From an uncultured Eubacteriales bacterium (GTDB lineage: Bacteria > Bacillota > Clostridia > Lachnospirales > Lachnospiraceae): 62,369 nucleotides of DNA. The translations under genes and the position numbers were made by a program. A model generated the notes under the pieces. It had not been told where the DNA came from. It ran no database searches and saw only the letters and a list, made by a program, of their open reading frames with translations. Below are positions 62,113-62,369 of this stretch, piece by piece. The stretch covers positions 1 to 62,369 of the forward strand of contig CASDVE010000020.1 in NCBI GenBank assembly GCA_949284175.1, in the 5' to 3' direction. Position 1 is the first letter of the stretch, and every line of letters starts with the position of its first letter.

Positions 62113-62179
62113 AATTACTCTCTATACTTTCAAAACTACACACAGATTTTTTATCTTCTCTTAGATTTTCTCAGCGATA

Positions 62180-62290
62180 TTCTTGAAGTTCTATCTCACT
62201 TCGTTTCGATAGAACGACCTCAAACTTAAGCTCTGTCAATCGAATTTGTTTCTTGGAAGTTCTGTTTCATTTTGTTCAACAGAACGACCT
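62180..62290 (-). repeat. Two 41-base imperfect repeats in the 23S downstream spacer
   Basis: 62180-62220 and 62250-62290 share the frame TTCTTGGAAGTTCT...AGAACGACCT (plus strand). Each forms a hairpin (GTTCTATC/GATAGAAC; GTTCTGTT/AACAGAAC). Base changes between copies are paired across the stem (compensatory), which argues for a selected RNA structure. Confidence 0.6.
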
Positions 62291-62339
62291 ACGACTAAAA
62301 CTCAGCCTACGACTTCGTCTTGTCTTCGTTAAGTCTTTA

Positions 62340-62369
62340 GGTCAAGCCCTCGACCTATTAGTATTGGTC
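62340..62369 (-). rRNA. 23S rRNA, 3' end (partial)
   Basis: The minus strand reads TACTAATAGGTCGAGGGCTT, the conserved end of bacterial 23S rRNA, so only the last 30 or so bases are inside the window. The exact mature end is inferred. No 5S rRNA lies between it and the tRNA. Confidence 0.88.

Noticed and set aside
1..62369. CRISPR arrays, insertion sequences, prophage or integrase genes
   Set aside because: No regularly spaced repeats, transposase, integrase or attachment-site duplications were seen. The tRNA-Trp 3' end is not repeated elsewhere in the window.

Overview
This window is AT-rich (roughly one third G+C by eye). It holds a nearly complete Gram-positive flagellar and chemotaxis locus with a glycan-modification island at one end and an rRNA operon at the other. 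The missing P- and L-ring genes, a short flagellin, a FliW/CsrA pair, a FliY-type FliN, CheV and a SigD/WhiG-type sigma factor point to a motile Clostridia, probably Lachnospiraceae. No species is claimed.

Layout. Positions 186-14940 (minus strand) carry about 14 glycan genes ending next to flagellin: two SAM methyltransferases, an APS-kinase-like protein, a CDP-glucose pyrophosphorylase with a degenerate paralogue, two SDR enzymes, an RfbC-type epimerase, a C-methyltransferase, three glycosyltransferases, two radical SAM/SPASM enzymes and a broken FkbM methyltransferase. The likely role is flagellin glycosylation. Positions 15145-18037 (minus) carry flagellin, an FlhB C-terminal homologue and a FliK-like protein. 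Positions 18120-22878 (plus) are cheA-cheW-cheR-cheB. Positions 22934-28963 (minus) are a degenerate nucleotidyltransferase-fold gene followed by flgM-flgN-flgK-flgL-DUF6470-fliW-csrA. A secreted C39-type protease lies on the plus strand at 29054-29683. Positions 29735-32988 (minus) are fliD-fliS and a FliT-like gene. Positions 33229-58593 (minus) form one 25-kb operon from flgB to a ParA-ComFB gene pair. An MCP (plus), a lytic transglycosylase (minus), tRNA-Trp and the 3' end of 23S rRNA (both minus) close the window.

How it works together. The long operon builds the basal body, export gate, switch, hook and stator and encodes the sigma factor FliA. Promoters resembling sigma-28 sites (TTAA, 15-16 bases, GYCGATAW) precede flagellin, fliD, flgM, cheA and the MCP, with weaker ones before the C39 protease and the transglycosylase. 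FlgM would hold FliA until hook completion. FliW and CsrA would then tune flagellin translation through a CsrA-type hairpin in a long structured leader.

Most notable observations: (1) two poly-G tracts inside glycan methyltransferase genes, one in frame (G9) and one out of frame (G12), as in phase-variable glycosylation; (2) a MotAB stator that has lost the ion-binding aspartate of MotB, the peptidoglycan-binding TD motif, and the conserved MotA proline and a TM3 glycine; (3) a ParA ATPase coupled to a ComFB-domain protein beside a degenerate EAL-HDOD protein and CheV, a candidate uncharacterised nucleotide-signal/positioning module; (4) flgC moved away from flgB and fliE, and no fliL, flbD, flhF or flhG in the locus.
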